Positions 13,101-23,955 of a stretch of DNA of 64,000 nt are shown here, one piece after another. The translations under genes and the position numbers were made by a program. How positions within the stretch are numbered: position 1 is the stretch's first letter; each line of letters opens with the position of its first letter. Origin of the DNA: Orychophragmus violaceus (taxonomy: Eukaryota; Streptophyta; Magnoliopsida; Brassicales; Brassicaceae); contig CM058231.1 in NCBI GenBank assembly GCA_030180135.1, forward strand, positions 32,553,034 through 32,617,033. Direction: 5' to 3'. The notes beneath the pieces were generated by a model. It had not been told where the DNA came from. It made no database searches and saw only the letters and a list, made by a program, of their open reading frames with translations.

Positions 13101-13600
13101 ACATGTAAATATCAAAATGATTGAAACAGAAAGCATAAATCCAAGGCCAAATTACACAGACATGCCAAAGATGAAAGGAATAATTTGAATAAAAGTAGTT
13201 AATTTAGTAGTTAACTACTTTGATAAATGAACACACATGCAAAACGACAAACGAATTGAACCAGAGAGTATAAATCAAAATTAACAAACATGCAAAAAGA
13301 CAGTTTTAAACCAAGATAGTGTCTAGATTCTATCAAATGTGATCCTAGTTATTTGCGATTCAGTCAAAAACCAAGGATTTAAAGGATAATCTGAAAATTA
13401 CCTTGGCCTAAAGCGATTCGAATTAGTCAATCTGGGGCAAGAAAGTAACTCGTTTTCTTGTTTCTTATGGATTTCTATTGATGTCGGAGTAAAATTCTCT
13501 TCTTCGGGGCAAGAAGCGACTCGATTTGGAGGAATAATGAAATAGAAAGATGGAGGATGAAGAAGAAAATGACAGATAAGGGAGAAACCGAAATGTGAAT
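10140..13600 (-). pseudogene. ULP1-like SUMO protease-type gene carried by the MULE
   Basis: The minus-strand exon at 10298-10504 holds the signature of the C48 peptidase fold, GHWISLCINLDSHSIGV, with the catalytic His before Trp. The preceding exon (about 10527-10715) reads YIPAMEAVIFLFRHHIS, the segment that introduces the ULP domain in plant ULP-like proteins. The following part, KPFSINIGKPLMQKEI (about 10240-10300), is out of frame. The catalytic Asp expected after the His strand and the Cys are not evident, so it is probably inactive. Upstream exons encode a Pro-rich stretch (PPPRPP) and acidic Ser/Glu tracts (12299-12664 and 11701-12036). C48 proteases cut SUMO from proteins; for MULE-borne copies the role is not established. 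It converges on the transposase with about 0.75 kb between. Confidence 0.68.
11225..12470 (-). repeat. Internal tandem duplications in the ULP-like gene
   Basis: The text TGTTGCTGGTTGT recurs near 11395, 11633 and 12063. GGTGGAGACTGTTGC recurs near 11228 and 11413. The exonic block with AGCACCTCTTTTGCAGGAAT-like repeats (11815-11890) recurs near 12428-12460. Exon and intron sequence was therefore copied together, giving repeated acidic/Ala-rich protein segments. The AATTGAATTCTC and GTTGGCTA.AAGTATTCAACTA blocks also recur at 11330-11375 and 11568-11615. Confidence 0.7.
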
Positions 13601-14063
13601 GTGCCTTTAATTAGGACTATGTTCAATCCAAAAAGATAGGGGATGTTTTTTAGAGAAAAAATGATAATTTTGAGTAGTTATCAAAGCAAAAAGTAAATGG
13701 TGTCAGACCCATTATTTGAACGTTAGGGTGGTAAATTGGTAATTTGAAAAGTTATATAACGATAACATTGGGGTAATTGAATACTCTCTATTCATATTTT
13801 GACGATAGAGTTAGTAGATGTTATTAAATAAAGATAGACAACTAGTTATAAGGTAAAATAGGCAACTACATTCACTAAATATAATAAACGATCATGGTCG
13901 ACTACTTGACATAAAATAGTCAAAACGGAAATACAAATTGAAAGATAGATAGAGCGTGAATACATAGAACCACTTGAGCGAGAGTATCTAAGAACGGCAT
14001 AGTACTAAACACGACATAGATGAGAAGGGTGAGAGCAAGGACATGCAATCGGAGAGAAAACTT

Positions 14064-14690
14064 TCAGAGCTCATTCCTCATCAGTTGGTCGTGCCAGGAA
14101 AGGTAGCATTTAGAATAGGTGTGGCGATCATGGTAGAGAAAACATTCAGGGAAAGCCCCAAAAACGGGTGGTAGATTGTAGTGTACATCAGTGGTTCTCA
14201 TCATTGTTATTGTGTCGACAACCTTCTGAGGTAGTTTGTCCATGTAATCCATACGGGTTTTCCTTTCATGAATATGATCTAAGACCTCTTCCTCGAACTG
14301 AGGATGACCAAACGCCACACATAGAATAGCAGACTTGAATGTAGCCTCGTCAATCCACCTTTCGATGTAGTGCGCAAAAATGGAGCAGCAGCGTAGATTT
14401 CACCCCCCCCAACTAGCAACCTATGCAAGCCGGCTAAGTAGTTATCCTTGGGGTTGTTTGACTCAAGTGCCAAGCTGAAGAAGTCTGGACAGCGGTCAAT
14501 TAGTTTTGGATCATGCACAAATTCTTCAATGTCGAGTAGAGATATGACTGATGGTTCTTTGAATTCTCGATAGAGAACCTTGGAGGAACATCCTAGATGA
14601 CAAGCATCCTTTACCGATGATCTACCAACCAAGGCTAGAATTTAGGTAGTGTCCTTCAGATCTTCATCAAGGGAAAGTAGCACCATGTAA
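14064..14690 (-). pseudogene. F-box (At2g35280-like) protein remnant
   Basis: Read on the minus strand, the first part (about 14690-14370) resembles a plant F-box segment (ILALVGRSSVKDACHLGCSS). It is followed by CPDFFSLALESNNPKDNYLAG, which matches the 'FLxLCxxSGNPEALYxxG' block after the F-box in the small At2g35280/At1g67623-type family. The second ORF (14318-14064) overlaps in another frame and reads CVAFGHPQFEEEVLDHIHER and later ECFLYHDRHTYSKCYLSW, the family's Cys/His tail. A frameshift separates the two halves. It lies inside the MULE upstream of the ULP-like gene, so it may be a captured gene fragment. Family assignment is from memory of the motif pattern and only moderately sure. 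Confidence 0.45.
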
Positions 14691-14852
14691 ACCTTCAAAG
14701 AAAAACAGAATTAGCTTAGTATATCGCAAGTATAAAACTACATACATTTTTACTACCATACATGAATGTAGACGACTACTAACTAGTATTTGGAGAAATG
14801 TAGACAACTACTGGAAAAAAATAAAGTAACACAAAAACACATATACGACTAC

Positions 14853-15490
14853 TGTTGGATCTCCTAGGATCTAGGGTTCGTTATATTGAATTTACCAACC
14901 TCGTTCTTACCTTGAACTGGCAGCGGAATGATTGGTGAACGAGATAAGTGAGCGACTCAGATGCTTCGCCTCTACCAGATACACACGCACACAAAGCTGG
15001 AAACGGGATGCTAGTGCCGTATCTTTGGGAATTCTAAGTTTCTGGTGTTTCTGCTTTTCTGTCAGAGAAAAACTCGACGGCTACTGATTCAGGTCGAAAC
15101 ACTCAGGTTTTATTCAGACCTAGAATCATTCTTAACGGGCCAGACTCGTTTGAGTCATAAATTGAAACGCCTGTTCGAAAGCCCGAACTGTGTCGACCGA
15201 CACACATACTGTGTCGATCGACACAACACCATTGCTCGATATTAATGTGTATCCAATACACATTAACATGATCATTGCCATAATGATTATTCCCATATTT
15301 TAGCTTCCAGTTTGCTTAGGTGTGTGACCCTATAGGATCATATAATACTGGCAGTAAGTCTACAACTTACAGATTGCAAGAGGCTTCTAGCAAAACATTG
15401 CAACCGCCCAGTATTATATGCATGTCTGATCTCGACACACAACTATCACAAGAGTGAGTACAAGTGCGATTTCAGGACACTATCCCAACA
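14853..15490 (-). repeat. Copia 3' LTR (left copy)
   Basis: 638 bp, on the plus strand TGTTGGATCTCC...CTATCCCAACA, so TG...CA on either strand. It contains one paired palindrome (15189-15225) and a block AATGTGTATCCAATACACATT that is itself palindromic. It differs from the right copy by only a few substitutions seen by eye, which suggests a fairly recent insertion. Confidence 0.92.
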
Positions 15491-15503
15491 ATCTCCCACT
15501 TGT
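15491..15503 (-). other. Copia polypurine tract
   Basis: On the minus strand AAGTGGGAGAT lies immediately before the 3' LTR start TGTTGGGATAG. This is the usual plus-strand priming site of plant Copia elements. Confidence 0.8.
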
Positions 15504-16559
15504 ACTGGAATCATCAATTTCTATAATCCTTTTGTCTCTATATCTCGATTTGGCATAAGGCAAGATTGGTGTCATCCTTATTAAGCCAACATCGTGTTTA
15601 TCGAACTCCTGATCTTATACTGAACAATACAAACAACTGAACTACAGTTCGTTTGAGTGCGGCCACACATTCTCTCAGTATTAAATCTTCGATAGGCCCT
15701 GAGATATTTATCTCCCATTATTCAGGAGGGAAAAATTCCATCTCGTTCCATCCCTATTTCAACGCACACTTCATGATATACCTGAACAGTGCCGTTATAG
15801 CCGCCAGTTACGGATCGACGTTTGACAAGGTCAAAGTGTACCAATTCATATGCAAGAAAGCATGATGAACTCAGGTCTAAGGACTATACTCCATAGTCGT
15901 AATGAGAACCTCTCATGACACAAATATAACTATCCTGGAGACTTCTCATTAGCGGGTCACGTCCGATCATATGTTCACCAACATATATCTATGTGATTGA
16001 CTGTGATACTCATATCATTGACTCCATGAAACTTAGTCAACAGTCACCTCACAATCTAGTCTCTCGCGGTTGTTATTGTAACATTTTAACAACCTCGACT
16101 AGGGACACATTATAATTTATGTCATTTGTTACTTATAGGGTTTCATGATCAAGTCCTCAACTTGATGACCTATAATATGACATAAACTTATCTTGGGACC
16201 ATTATTTAATTATCCAATAGTCAAATAATGTCGATGTCAGGTTTTCCATAAACATGACCACATATATCTGAACATCATAACTAAACTAACTCCCACTAGA
16301 ATCAAGACCAAGTCTTCAGATTTCTAGTACCTACATCAACAGTATACAGCTCGTGCTTAGGTTGTGAGAGACGCTGCGGTGTTCTTGCTTGGAACCATTC
16401 CAACAAACCACACCGCTATTCTTTAATAAGCACTATTCTATGGTCCTCTGCTTGGAAACCTTTCCAACAGACAACACCGCTACACAGGCAAAAAGACATA
16501 ACCAGGTGGGAACCGGGAATCATCTTTGTCCGTCTAACTACTCATAACCGATTCATCTT

Positions 16560-18000
16560 TTTCTCAGTTTTACAAGAACCTATCCTTAGTGTTTCTCAAA
16601 CACTTGGGGATATTCCTTACAACTGTCCAATGACTCTTACCAGAACAAATTGGTATCTTCTCGTCATGCTTTATGCGTCATCTGCATACAGACGAGCGCA
16701 AAATATGGCATTAATGATGGATTCTATTTCATAAGCAAAAGGAATCACACTCATAGACACTAGCTCAGCCAGTGTCCAAGACACTTCATCTTGCTAAGAT
16801 CATTGCCATAAGACCTTTGGTGTGAAGCCATCCTTGGAATCATGCATATTGGAACTGTCCAGTACCTTATAATCATAAGGATTCTGACACGATCCAATTA
16901 GCTCTTCTGATCCATCTCAATGGACCCATGTTCCAAGAGCTTATGCGGCTTCTCCCATGTCCATCGTTAAATTTGACTTCCGACCCAAATCTTGACAAGA
17001 GTTTAGCGTCGGAACGTCGTTTATGAGATTAAGTACGTTCTAAACATACAGTTTGAGAATTACAACTACGCTCCCACTAGTTTACTTGTAAATGCACGAT
17101 TTCTATTCGTTCTTGATCGAGTCAAAACCTTTGACCGTTTTAACAGAACGTAGATTCCAACTCCAATATGTTTGCCTCAATCTATGAATGGATCGGTGAA
17201 GCTAACATGCATACCCAGCCTAATTTTCGGAGTTGGGGCTCACCATCGCTTCTTCGAATTTCGCATGCTCGTCAATTTTCAATGACCAACAGATCACGAT
17301 AATCGTTTACGAGAAATCACTCTCGAGTTAGTGACGGATCCTTTCAGATCTGCGAATTTCAGGCTCCACAGGTGTAGATCCTACAGCACTCTGTAGATCT
17401 AACCGCTACTCTCCCTCAACAGGTTGAACAGCCTCCTGTGTTTCTCGAATTTCTTCGAGCTGTACTTTTACTCCCACTGTTCTTCTTGGAAAAACAGAGT
17501 TCCGAACAACAAAACTTTGTTCTCGGATTGGTTGCAAAAGTACTAAGCCTCGGTTTCCCTAGGACAACCAGCGAAGCAGCACTTATCAGATTTGGGTTCA
17601 AGTTTGTTTGTGTACAACTGCCTTACACAAACCTTGCAATCCCAATTAATCAGAAAACATATTTGGAAATCACCCAATCCACATCCAATGTGGTGTTTTT
17701 CACTGATTCTGATAGAAAACTTATTTAGCGTAAACATGTTCATTTTAGAGCGTATATTAAAAGGATAATGGAAGATTCATGTGACTCATCATTAGTCGGA
17801 GCATATCCAATAAGATCCGATTCATTCTCTGAGAAATACCATTCATGGTTTTCAGGAAAGATGAGATGTGAAGCGACTTCACACTCACTAAGATGATCAC
17901 TCAATTCTTGACTCAAGTATTCTCCTCCACGATCCAATCGAGAGATTCTAATACTTCTGTCATATTGTTTCTATACTTCATTTTGGAACTCCTCAAAGGA
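16560..18000 (-). pseudogene. Copia pol remnants: integrase and RT/RNase H
   Basis: The integrase core is recognisable at 17937-17850 (DRGGEYLSQELSDHL, with the catalytic Asp in the DRGGEY box) but jumps into unrelated sequence soon after. The integrase C-terminal region is clear at 17690-17400: CKVCVRQLYTNKLEPKSDKC, then a SENKV segment. RT and RNase H traces follow around 17400-16560, for example ARLYADDA and the RYQFVLV region near 16700, with several stops and frameshifts. The YVDD active-site box was not found. The enzyme set is non-functional. Confidence 0.75.
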
Positions 18001-18718
18001 TTCCTACTCGTGTCTCATCAAAAGAACACATCCATACTTACTGATGCCATCAATAAGTTAATGAAGTACAGAAGATTTCCTTTGGCATTAACGCTCATTG
18101 GGCCACATACACCAGTACGTGTAAGGCCCAATAAGCCTCGGGCTCTTTTCTTTAGCTCTGCTAAAAGGCCTTAGTCATTTGGCCCAGCAAGCAGAATTCA
18201 TATCTCAAATGACTTTCAATCAAATGAGCCTAAAGCCCATGATAATGGAATTTCTGAATCTGCCTCACTCTATGTGGTCAAAATGACTATGCTAAGGAAA
18301 AATCGAGTTCAAGTCATCAGACTTAAACAGTTTGATATTTATGTTATATGTACAAGTGTACATTGGTTTAAGATATAAAACTCATTCCAAACGGGGTGCT
18401 ACCATATAATATTTCATTAAGATCTAAAGGACAATACTTGTCTTTTATCAAAATGAAAAACATCCAAATTTTTACAAGAAAATGAAAGACATCTCTGCAC
18501 AAGGCAGATACATAGTAGCAATTATTTAATTTCTAAAACCAAGTATGAAAGGCTCCTACAAGTGGAGAATCTCTACGGCTCATGCAGCAACCATTGCTTC
18601 ATACCAGACGCGCAGTTACACTTGTCCTTTCTTCAACGTTCTACTGTTGCTTAGGCCCTGCATATTTCCAAAATATCAGAACCACAACTAGTATCCAATA
18701 CATATGTAGAACTTGAAT

Positions 18719-19555
18719 TCATAACACAATACCTGAAGAAGAAGTACCATACATCTCCTTCATCTCTTGTGAATCTTCCAAGAATTTAATGCAATCTCTC
18801 TTCCAATGCCCATACTCATCACAATAGAAGCACTTTCTAACACCAGATGGGCCGGACTTGGGCTTATAAGATGACACAGGCTTATCCTGATTCCAAATCT
18901 GGACGGCCCTGCCTCTACCCTTGTCAACACAAGATTTCACAAATCTTTTACCCTTTATGATATTTTGCTCAGCTGTTTTGAGCATGCCATGCAGCTCAGT
19001 CAACGTCTTCGTCAAGTTATTCTTGATATAGTTTCTGACAAACTTATCATAACTAGACGGCAGTGACTGAAGAATGATGTCAGTAGCCAACTCTAAGTTG
19101 ACAGGACAATCCAGTTTCCCCAGGTTATCAATGTAACCCATCATTTTAATGACATGAGGACTCACTGGAGCATCCTTTGGTAACTTTCACCCAGTGAGAG
19201 ACTTCACCAGCTGGAATCTCTCAACTCGTGCCAGATCCTGAAACTTCAGTTTCAGGCTAGTGATCATCTCTATTGGCGACTCCATGTTCTCGTATTGACT
19301 CTTTAAGTCCGATTCCATGGTAGCCAACATCAGAGCACGCACATCTACCACATCAATATAATGCTTATTCCAAGCATCATATACTGCATTCGAGCGATTG
19401 GCCCCAAGCCTTTCTGGGAGAGCTTTCTCTAGGACATAGTCCTTACTCTCCTACTTGAGTATAAATCTCAAATTTCGATACCAATCCAGGAAATTTGATC
19501 TATTTAACATGTCATTCTCAAGGATGGATCGCAACGAGAAGGTTGTTTTAGACAT
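18719..19555 (-). pseudogene. Copia gag with CCHC zinc knuckle
   Basis: The reading frame begins with ATG at 19555 (MSKTTFSLRSIL). It runs through the UBN2-type gag region (NFLDWYRNLRFILK; LKLKFQDLARVERFQLV) to a zinc knuckle CFYCDEYGHWKRDC (about 18794-18835) near the C-terminus. A stop near 19455 and another near 19188 interrupt it; the stretch 19165-18719 is open. Gag would package the element RNA and carry the nucleic-acid-binding knuckle. No protease follows in frame. The 1.75-kb distance from the primer site to the ATG is unusually long for a plant Copia. Confidence 0.85.
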
Positions 19556-20279
19556 AGGCTGAAATTTTTAATCAAAGAAAATTTTAGTTATGATTTCGGG
19601 AAATGAGGAATCTTATCCAATAAGAAAACTCGCATCATATTCAAACAATGTTTCCTCTATGAATATAATGATCCAAGATCCATACATCACTAAAATCTGA
19701 GTGGACGACTCGTCATCACCCAGAGTTTAGTAATCTAGGTAAGCAAACCATTGCTAATTGTACTCAGTACAACTCTTGGTCGTAGATGAGACAATCCATG
19801 TCTCATCCACTCTGACGTCTCTAGGCCCAGAACTTCTGATAGCCCAGTCAAGTAAACCAATCTCTTCTGTCTTGTGATCATTGACAGTCGCACTACAAGT
19901 TTATCAATGATCATCTGCCTTACTCATGTCACTGTGGATACCAAGGACTCCAAGACTATCCAACAATGAAACGAGTCTTGACAGTAGACAAGATTGGGCA
20001 AGACATCAAGGTCACTTGATATTTAGTTGAGGAAATAGAACTATAAAAGTTTAGTAATTTAATCTCTTAGGTCATGTAATAGTTAATGTCAAGCACTGCA
20101 AGACCATCAACACTACTACCTGTCTTACTCATGTAATTGTGGACACCAAGCACTTGGCAAGACTATCACAACAACGAAATGAGTCTTGACAGTTGACCTT
20201 ATTGAAACTAAGCTTTGATCTAACACACATCCACTGTGCATTAGACAGGTTTAGAACATTTTACTTCTAATTTTAATTA

Positions 20280-20830
20280 AGTTTTAATCATTCTAATTTC
20301 AGTGGGTTAGGTCATTCGGTTCGGTTTCTTAATCATTTGGTTCAAAACCAAACAATTACAGTTCGCATCGTCACCATATGCGTCGACTGACACACTTGGT
20401 CGACTCTTGATATGCAACCTTCAGATCATTCGAGATAATCGGTCAAATCCAATTTAACCAGTCCATCTAATTTAACCGATTTAACTAGTTTTAACTAATC
20501 GCGATGACCGGTCCAATCCAATTGAACCGACTTATCCAATCAAACTGATCTTAACCAATTAAATCGGTTTATTCTAATTGAGATAACCAGTCCAATTCAA
20601 TTGAAGCAATTCATCCAATATAAACCGATCTTATCTGCCTTAACCAAGCATGATAACCAGTTCAATCCAATTGAACCGATTCAACCAATCGTAAGGCTTG
20701 TGTCGACCGACATTAAACCTGTGTCGATCGACACAATAGAGTATTAGGGATTATAAATTAAACCGACATAACCATGCGAGATAACCAGTTCAATCCAATT
20801 GAACTGATCTATCCATTTGCATAGTCTGTG
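20280..20830. repeat. Degenerate AACCGATT/CCAATTGAACC repeats in the Copia leader
   Basis: The leader consists of many imperfect copies of short words such as CCAATTGAACCGA, TAACCAGTTCAATCC and CGATTTAACTAG, without open frames. They extend into the palindrome array at 20699-21154. The period is irregular (roughly 60-70 bp). Confidence 0.7.
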
Positions 20831-21154
20831 TCGACCGATGCACCCAGTGTGTCGATCGACACAGTGCGATTTCAAATCTTTCGCATTTTCACGGTGCATC
20901 GACCAACACACCCAGTGTGTCGACCGATGCTTTGTGAAAACCCTAAACCTTTTACGAGTTTTCGCGGTGTGTCGACCGACACAAGCTTAGTGTCGATCGA
21001 CACCATGCGACAAACCCTAAAGATATTTACGCGTTTTCGCTCTGTGTCGACCGACACACGCTTTGTGTCGATCGACACGCTGCGAGAACCCTAAATTTTA
21101 TTTATGCGTTTTCGCTCTGTGTTGACCGACACACGCTTTGTGTCGATCGACACG
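20699..21154. repeat. Array of six paired palindromes in the Copia leader
   Basis: Units start at 20699, 20827, 20894, 20968, 21043 and 21118. Each is about 37 bp: a dyad such as TGTGTCGACCGACACA, a short spacer, and a second dyad such as TGTGTCGATCGACACA, with the two centres 21 bp apart in every unit. The last three units repeat at an exact 75-bp period, embedded in 'TTTTCGC...GCGA.AACCCTAAA' context. A degenerate unit lies at about 20380-20404. Further single units lie in the LTRs at 15189-15225 and 21636-21672. Confidence 0.9.
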
Positions 21155-21300
21155 CTGCGAAAACGCAGACATCGTATTTTCAACAGAGGTTCTAATCCGA
21201 GATTAACATCATGAAAATTCGATTCACCAAACAACAATCAATTCAATAACATCAGTATTCGAATTAAGTGCTTCAGATTCAATAGTCTAAACCCTAAACA

Positions 21301-21311
21301 GCTCTGATACC
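21301..21311 (-). other. Copia primer-binding site (initiator tRNA-Met)
   Basis: The minus strand reads GGTATCAGAGC, complementary to the 3' end of plant initiator tRNA-Met. It directly abuts the truncated LTR end: the left LTR continues for ten more bases (GAGATCCAACA-like, minus strand) that are absent here. A small deletion has removed the LTR-PBS junction. Confidence 0.88.
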
Positions 21312-21938
21312 TAGGATCTAGGGTTCGTTATATTGAATTTACCAACCTCGTTCTTACCTTGAACTGGCAGCGGAATGATTGGTGAACGAGATCAGTGAGC
21401 GACTCAGATGCTTCGCCTCTACCAGATACACACACACACAAAGCTGGAAACGGGATGCTAGTGCCGTATCTTTGGGAATTCTAAGTTTCTGGTGTTTCTG
21501 CTTTTCTGTCAGAGAAAAACTCGACGGATACTGATTCAGGTCGAAACACTCAGGTTTTATTCAGACCTAGAATCATTCTTAACGGGCCAGACTCGTTTGA
21601 GTCATAAATCGAAATGCCTGTTCGAAATCCCGAACTGTGTCGACCGACACACATACTGTGTCGATCAACACAACACCATTTGCTCGATATTAATGTGTAT
21701 CCAATACACATTAACATGATCATTGCCATAATGATCATTCCCATATTTTAGCTTCCAGTTTGCTTAGGTGTGTGACCCTATAGGATCATATAATACTGGC
21801 AGTAAGTCTACAACTTACAGATTGCAAGAGGCTTCTAGCAAAACATTGCAACCACCCAGTATTATATGAATGTCTGATCTCGACACACAACTATCACAGG
21901 AGTGAGTACAAGTGTGATTTCAGGACACTATCCCAAAA
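21310..21938 (-). repeat. Copia 5' LTR (right copy), inner end truncated
   Basis: It aligns base for base with 14863-15490 but lacks the terminal ten bases next to the primer site. Its outer end reads CCCAAAA where the left copy has CCCAACA, so the terminal TG of the minus strand is mutated. The second dyad of its paired palindrome is changed (TCGATCAACA). Confidence 0.9.
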
Positions 21939-21944
21939 ACTACT

Positions 21945-22390
21945 TTCTCAAGTTCGAACACAGTACAACGCATATATGACTACTATTTCGAAAAATGTAG
22001 ACAACTATTGAACAAAAGGAAAAAGACAGAAGAACACATAGACGACTACTTTAACAAAGTTAAAAACCACTACACCGAATATATGACTACTGACAACAAG
22101 AAAGAAACACAAGAAGACTAAGCTTATGACTACACCCAGTTTCCGAATGTCGAAAATAATCTCAAAACTGGGTTTTGGAACACAAAAACACATATACGAC
22201 TAATATTTCGAAAAATTTAGACAACCACTGACCAATAGGAAAAAAGACTGAAGAACACATAAACGACTACTTTCACAAAGTTAAATACCACTAGATCCAA
22301 TATACGACTACTGACATGAATATTGGAAACACAAGAAGACTATGCTTATGACTACATCCAGTTTCCGAATCTCGAAAATAATCTAACAAA
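21945..22390. repeat. Two tandem ~220-bp repeats of the MULE
   Basis: ATTTCGAAAAATGTAGACAAC near 21985 recurs near 22205 (ATTTCGAAAAATTTAGACAAC), and the following blocks (AAGACNGAAGAACACATA, CGACTACTTT.ACAAAGTTAAA, GAAACACAAGAAGACTA, CCAGTTTCCGAAT) keep the same order and spacing. A related diverged copy lies at about 12880-13110 and a partial one at 14755-14852, immediately left of the Copia insertion. Copia therefore inserted inside this repeat family. Confidence 0.8.
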
Positions 22391-22399
22391 CCAGTTTGA

Positions 22400-23947
22400 A
22401 ACAGATATTATTTTGTTTCAAATGATTAGTTTTAAATTATTTTGAAAAAGATATAAGTTTTAAATTAATTTGAAATTAGTTTCAAAACCTAGTTTGAAAC
22501 AGAATGAACAGCTACAAGATTTTCTTAAAAGTTGGAGATTAGAAAGAAAAAATAGACGGGCCGTTCTTTGTTGGAAATGCTAACCGGTGTAACTGAAACT
22601 ATGGAAGCGGCGGATAAAATTAGAGATGTCAAGCGAGGATTGAAGTAGACGGATGTTCTTTGTCGCCTATAACTTCAATGTGAAGAGCATATAAACTTGT
22701 AATATGTTCAAAAGAAAGGTTTAGAAAAAGGGATGTGTGATACGTTCAATCATCTCGTACAATGTGAGATGAAATGCAAAAGTTTGCAGCGTTGAACATG
22801 GAAAAGAGTGTAACTGTGTGATGGTGATGGGCAATACTGAACTTTCCTCAACCTCACATACCGGACCTAATTTTCCTTAAATAAACTAGACTTATTCAAG
22901 TACCATGGAAAATGAGATAGACGATGTTCCCCTCTAAAAATGTTATTATCTCCATATATTCATTTTTATGTATTTAAAATTTTAAAATTTTAGAATTTTT
23001 AATTATTCCCGGATTAAGCCCAGTTTGGTAACTATTTTACTATTTTTATATTTCTAGGCAAAGAGGGATTTTTTTTTTGTCAACTCAAAGAGGGGATTAA
23101 ACAGCTAATATATGTTTTCTATGCAAATAATGCATTACCTACCAACATTAAGGTTCTAACTGGTGACCATTTGAAGAACAATAGGAATGAATAGGAAGAG
23201 AACGAAGAAAAATAAAATAATAGGAATTATTGTTCCTTCCCAAATTTGATGAGGAATAATTTTACTTTTGAGTTCTCTACGAAAGAAGGAATGAGAAGGA
23301 ATCATGTATAAAATAATATTACTTGTAAATGGTGTATTTTTTAAAAAACGAAAAAGAATTCATTGTTCAAATTTAAATACTCAATAGTGGATATATTCGG
23401 GAAAAGTAGATATATATGTATATTTGGTTCAAATTTCAAAGGCTCACTAAAGATAGCAGACTTGTGATATAGAATATAATTTTGTATTTTATATCACAAG
23501 TTGACAAACAAACAAAATTATATTCTACTATCACAAGAGTATATCACAAGAGTCTACTCACATAATGAAAACTATATTGGTAAAGTAGAAACTAATAACT
23601 AAAACACTAGGCACCTTCCACTAAGTACATAATAAAACCACCTAATCCACCATCTAAGGAATTGTTTTTTTCGTTTTTTTTTTTCAGGCAAATCGACCAT
23701 ATAAGGAATTGTTAGTTTTACGGTTTTTCACGTAATTAAAAAATCATGAAATTATGTTTCTTAAATTAAACCATCTTATTGTTCATCTAAAATCAATTCA
23801 AAAAGAAAAAAAATTTAAAATACATTACCGCATAAAATAAAAGAATTATTATTTTGCTTCGAAATTTGAAACATCAACTACAATCAAACAAAATTTCAGG
23901 CTAAAACATCATTATTATTGTGATACAAAAGGAGTGTTAATTTAAAC
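22400..23947. other. Intergenic AT-rich DNA
   Basis: No gene recognised. A short inverted repeat lies at 23461-23537: CTTGTGATATAGAATATAAT on the left pairs with ATTATATTCTACTATCACAAG on the right, with a 27-bp loop. It could be a small foldback element, but no target duplication was found. Confidence 0.5.
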
Positions 23948-23955
23948 GTCTTTAG

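Larger units (their letters stand above)
14853..21938 (-). mobile_element. Full-length Copia LTR retrotransposon, inactivated
   Basis: The two LTRs (14853-15490 and 21310-21938) are nearly identical over about 628 bp. ACTAC is duplicated outside both ends (14848-14852 and 21939-21943). On the minus strand the order is 5' LTR (right), primer site GGTATCAGAGC complementary to initiator tRNA-Met, a 1.75-kb leader, gag with zinc knuckle, integrase, RT/RNase H remnants, polypurine tract AAGTGGGAGAT, and 3' LTR (left). This is Copia order (integrase before RT). The coding parts have stops, frameshifts and deletions. It inserted into the MULE. Confidence 0.93.
6300..22400. mobile_element. Degenerate ULP-carrying MULE (Kaonashi-like), split by a Copia insertion
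   Basis: A Mutator-like transposase (+) and a ULP1-like cysteine protease gene (-) lie tail to tail, the arrangement described for Kaonashi/ULP-carrying MULEs of Arabidopsis. The non-coding parts share a recurring TAGTNGACTA-type motif from about 6.7 to 14.85 kb and again from 21.94 to 22.32 kb, on both sides of the Copia element. That shows the two flanks were once continuous. The ends are approximate, because neither terminal inverted repeats nor a 9-bp duplication was identified. All coding parts carry stops or frameshifts, so the copy is dead. Confidence 0.6.

Noticed and set aside
20699..21154. CRISPR-like regularly spaced palindromes
   Set aside because: The units lie in the leader of a plant Copia element, have non-unique spacers, and recur in ATHILA. 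A prokaryotic CRISPR array is excluded by the eukaryotic context.
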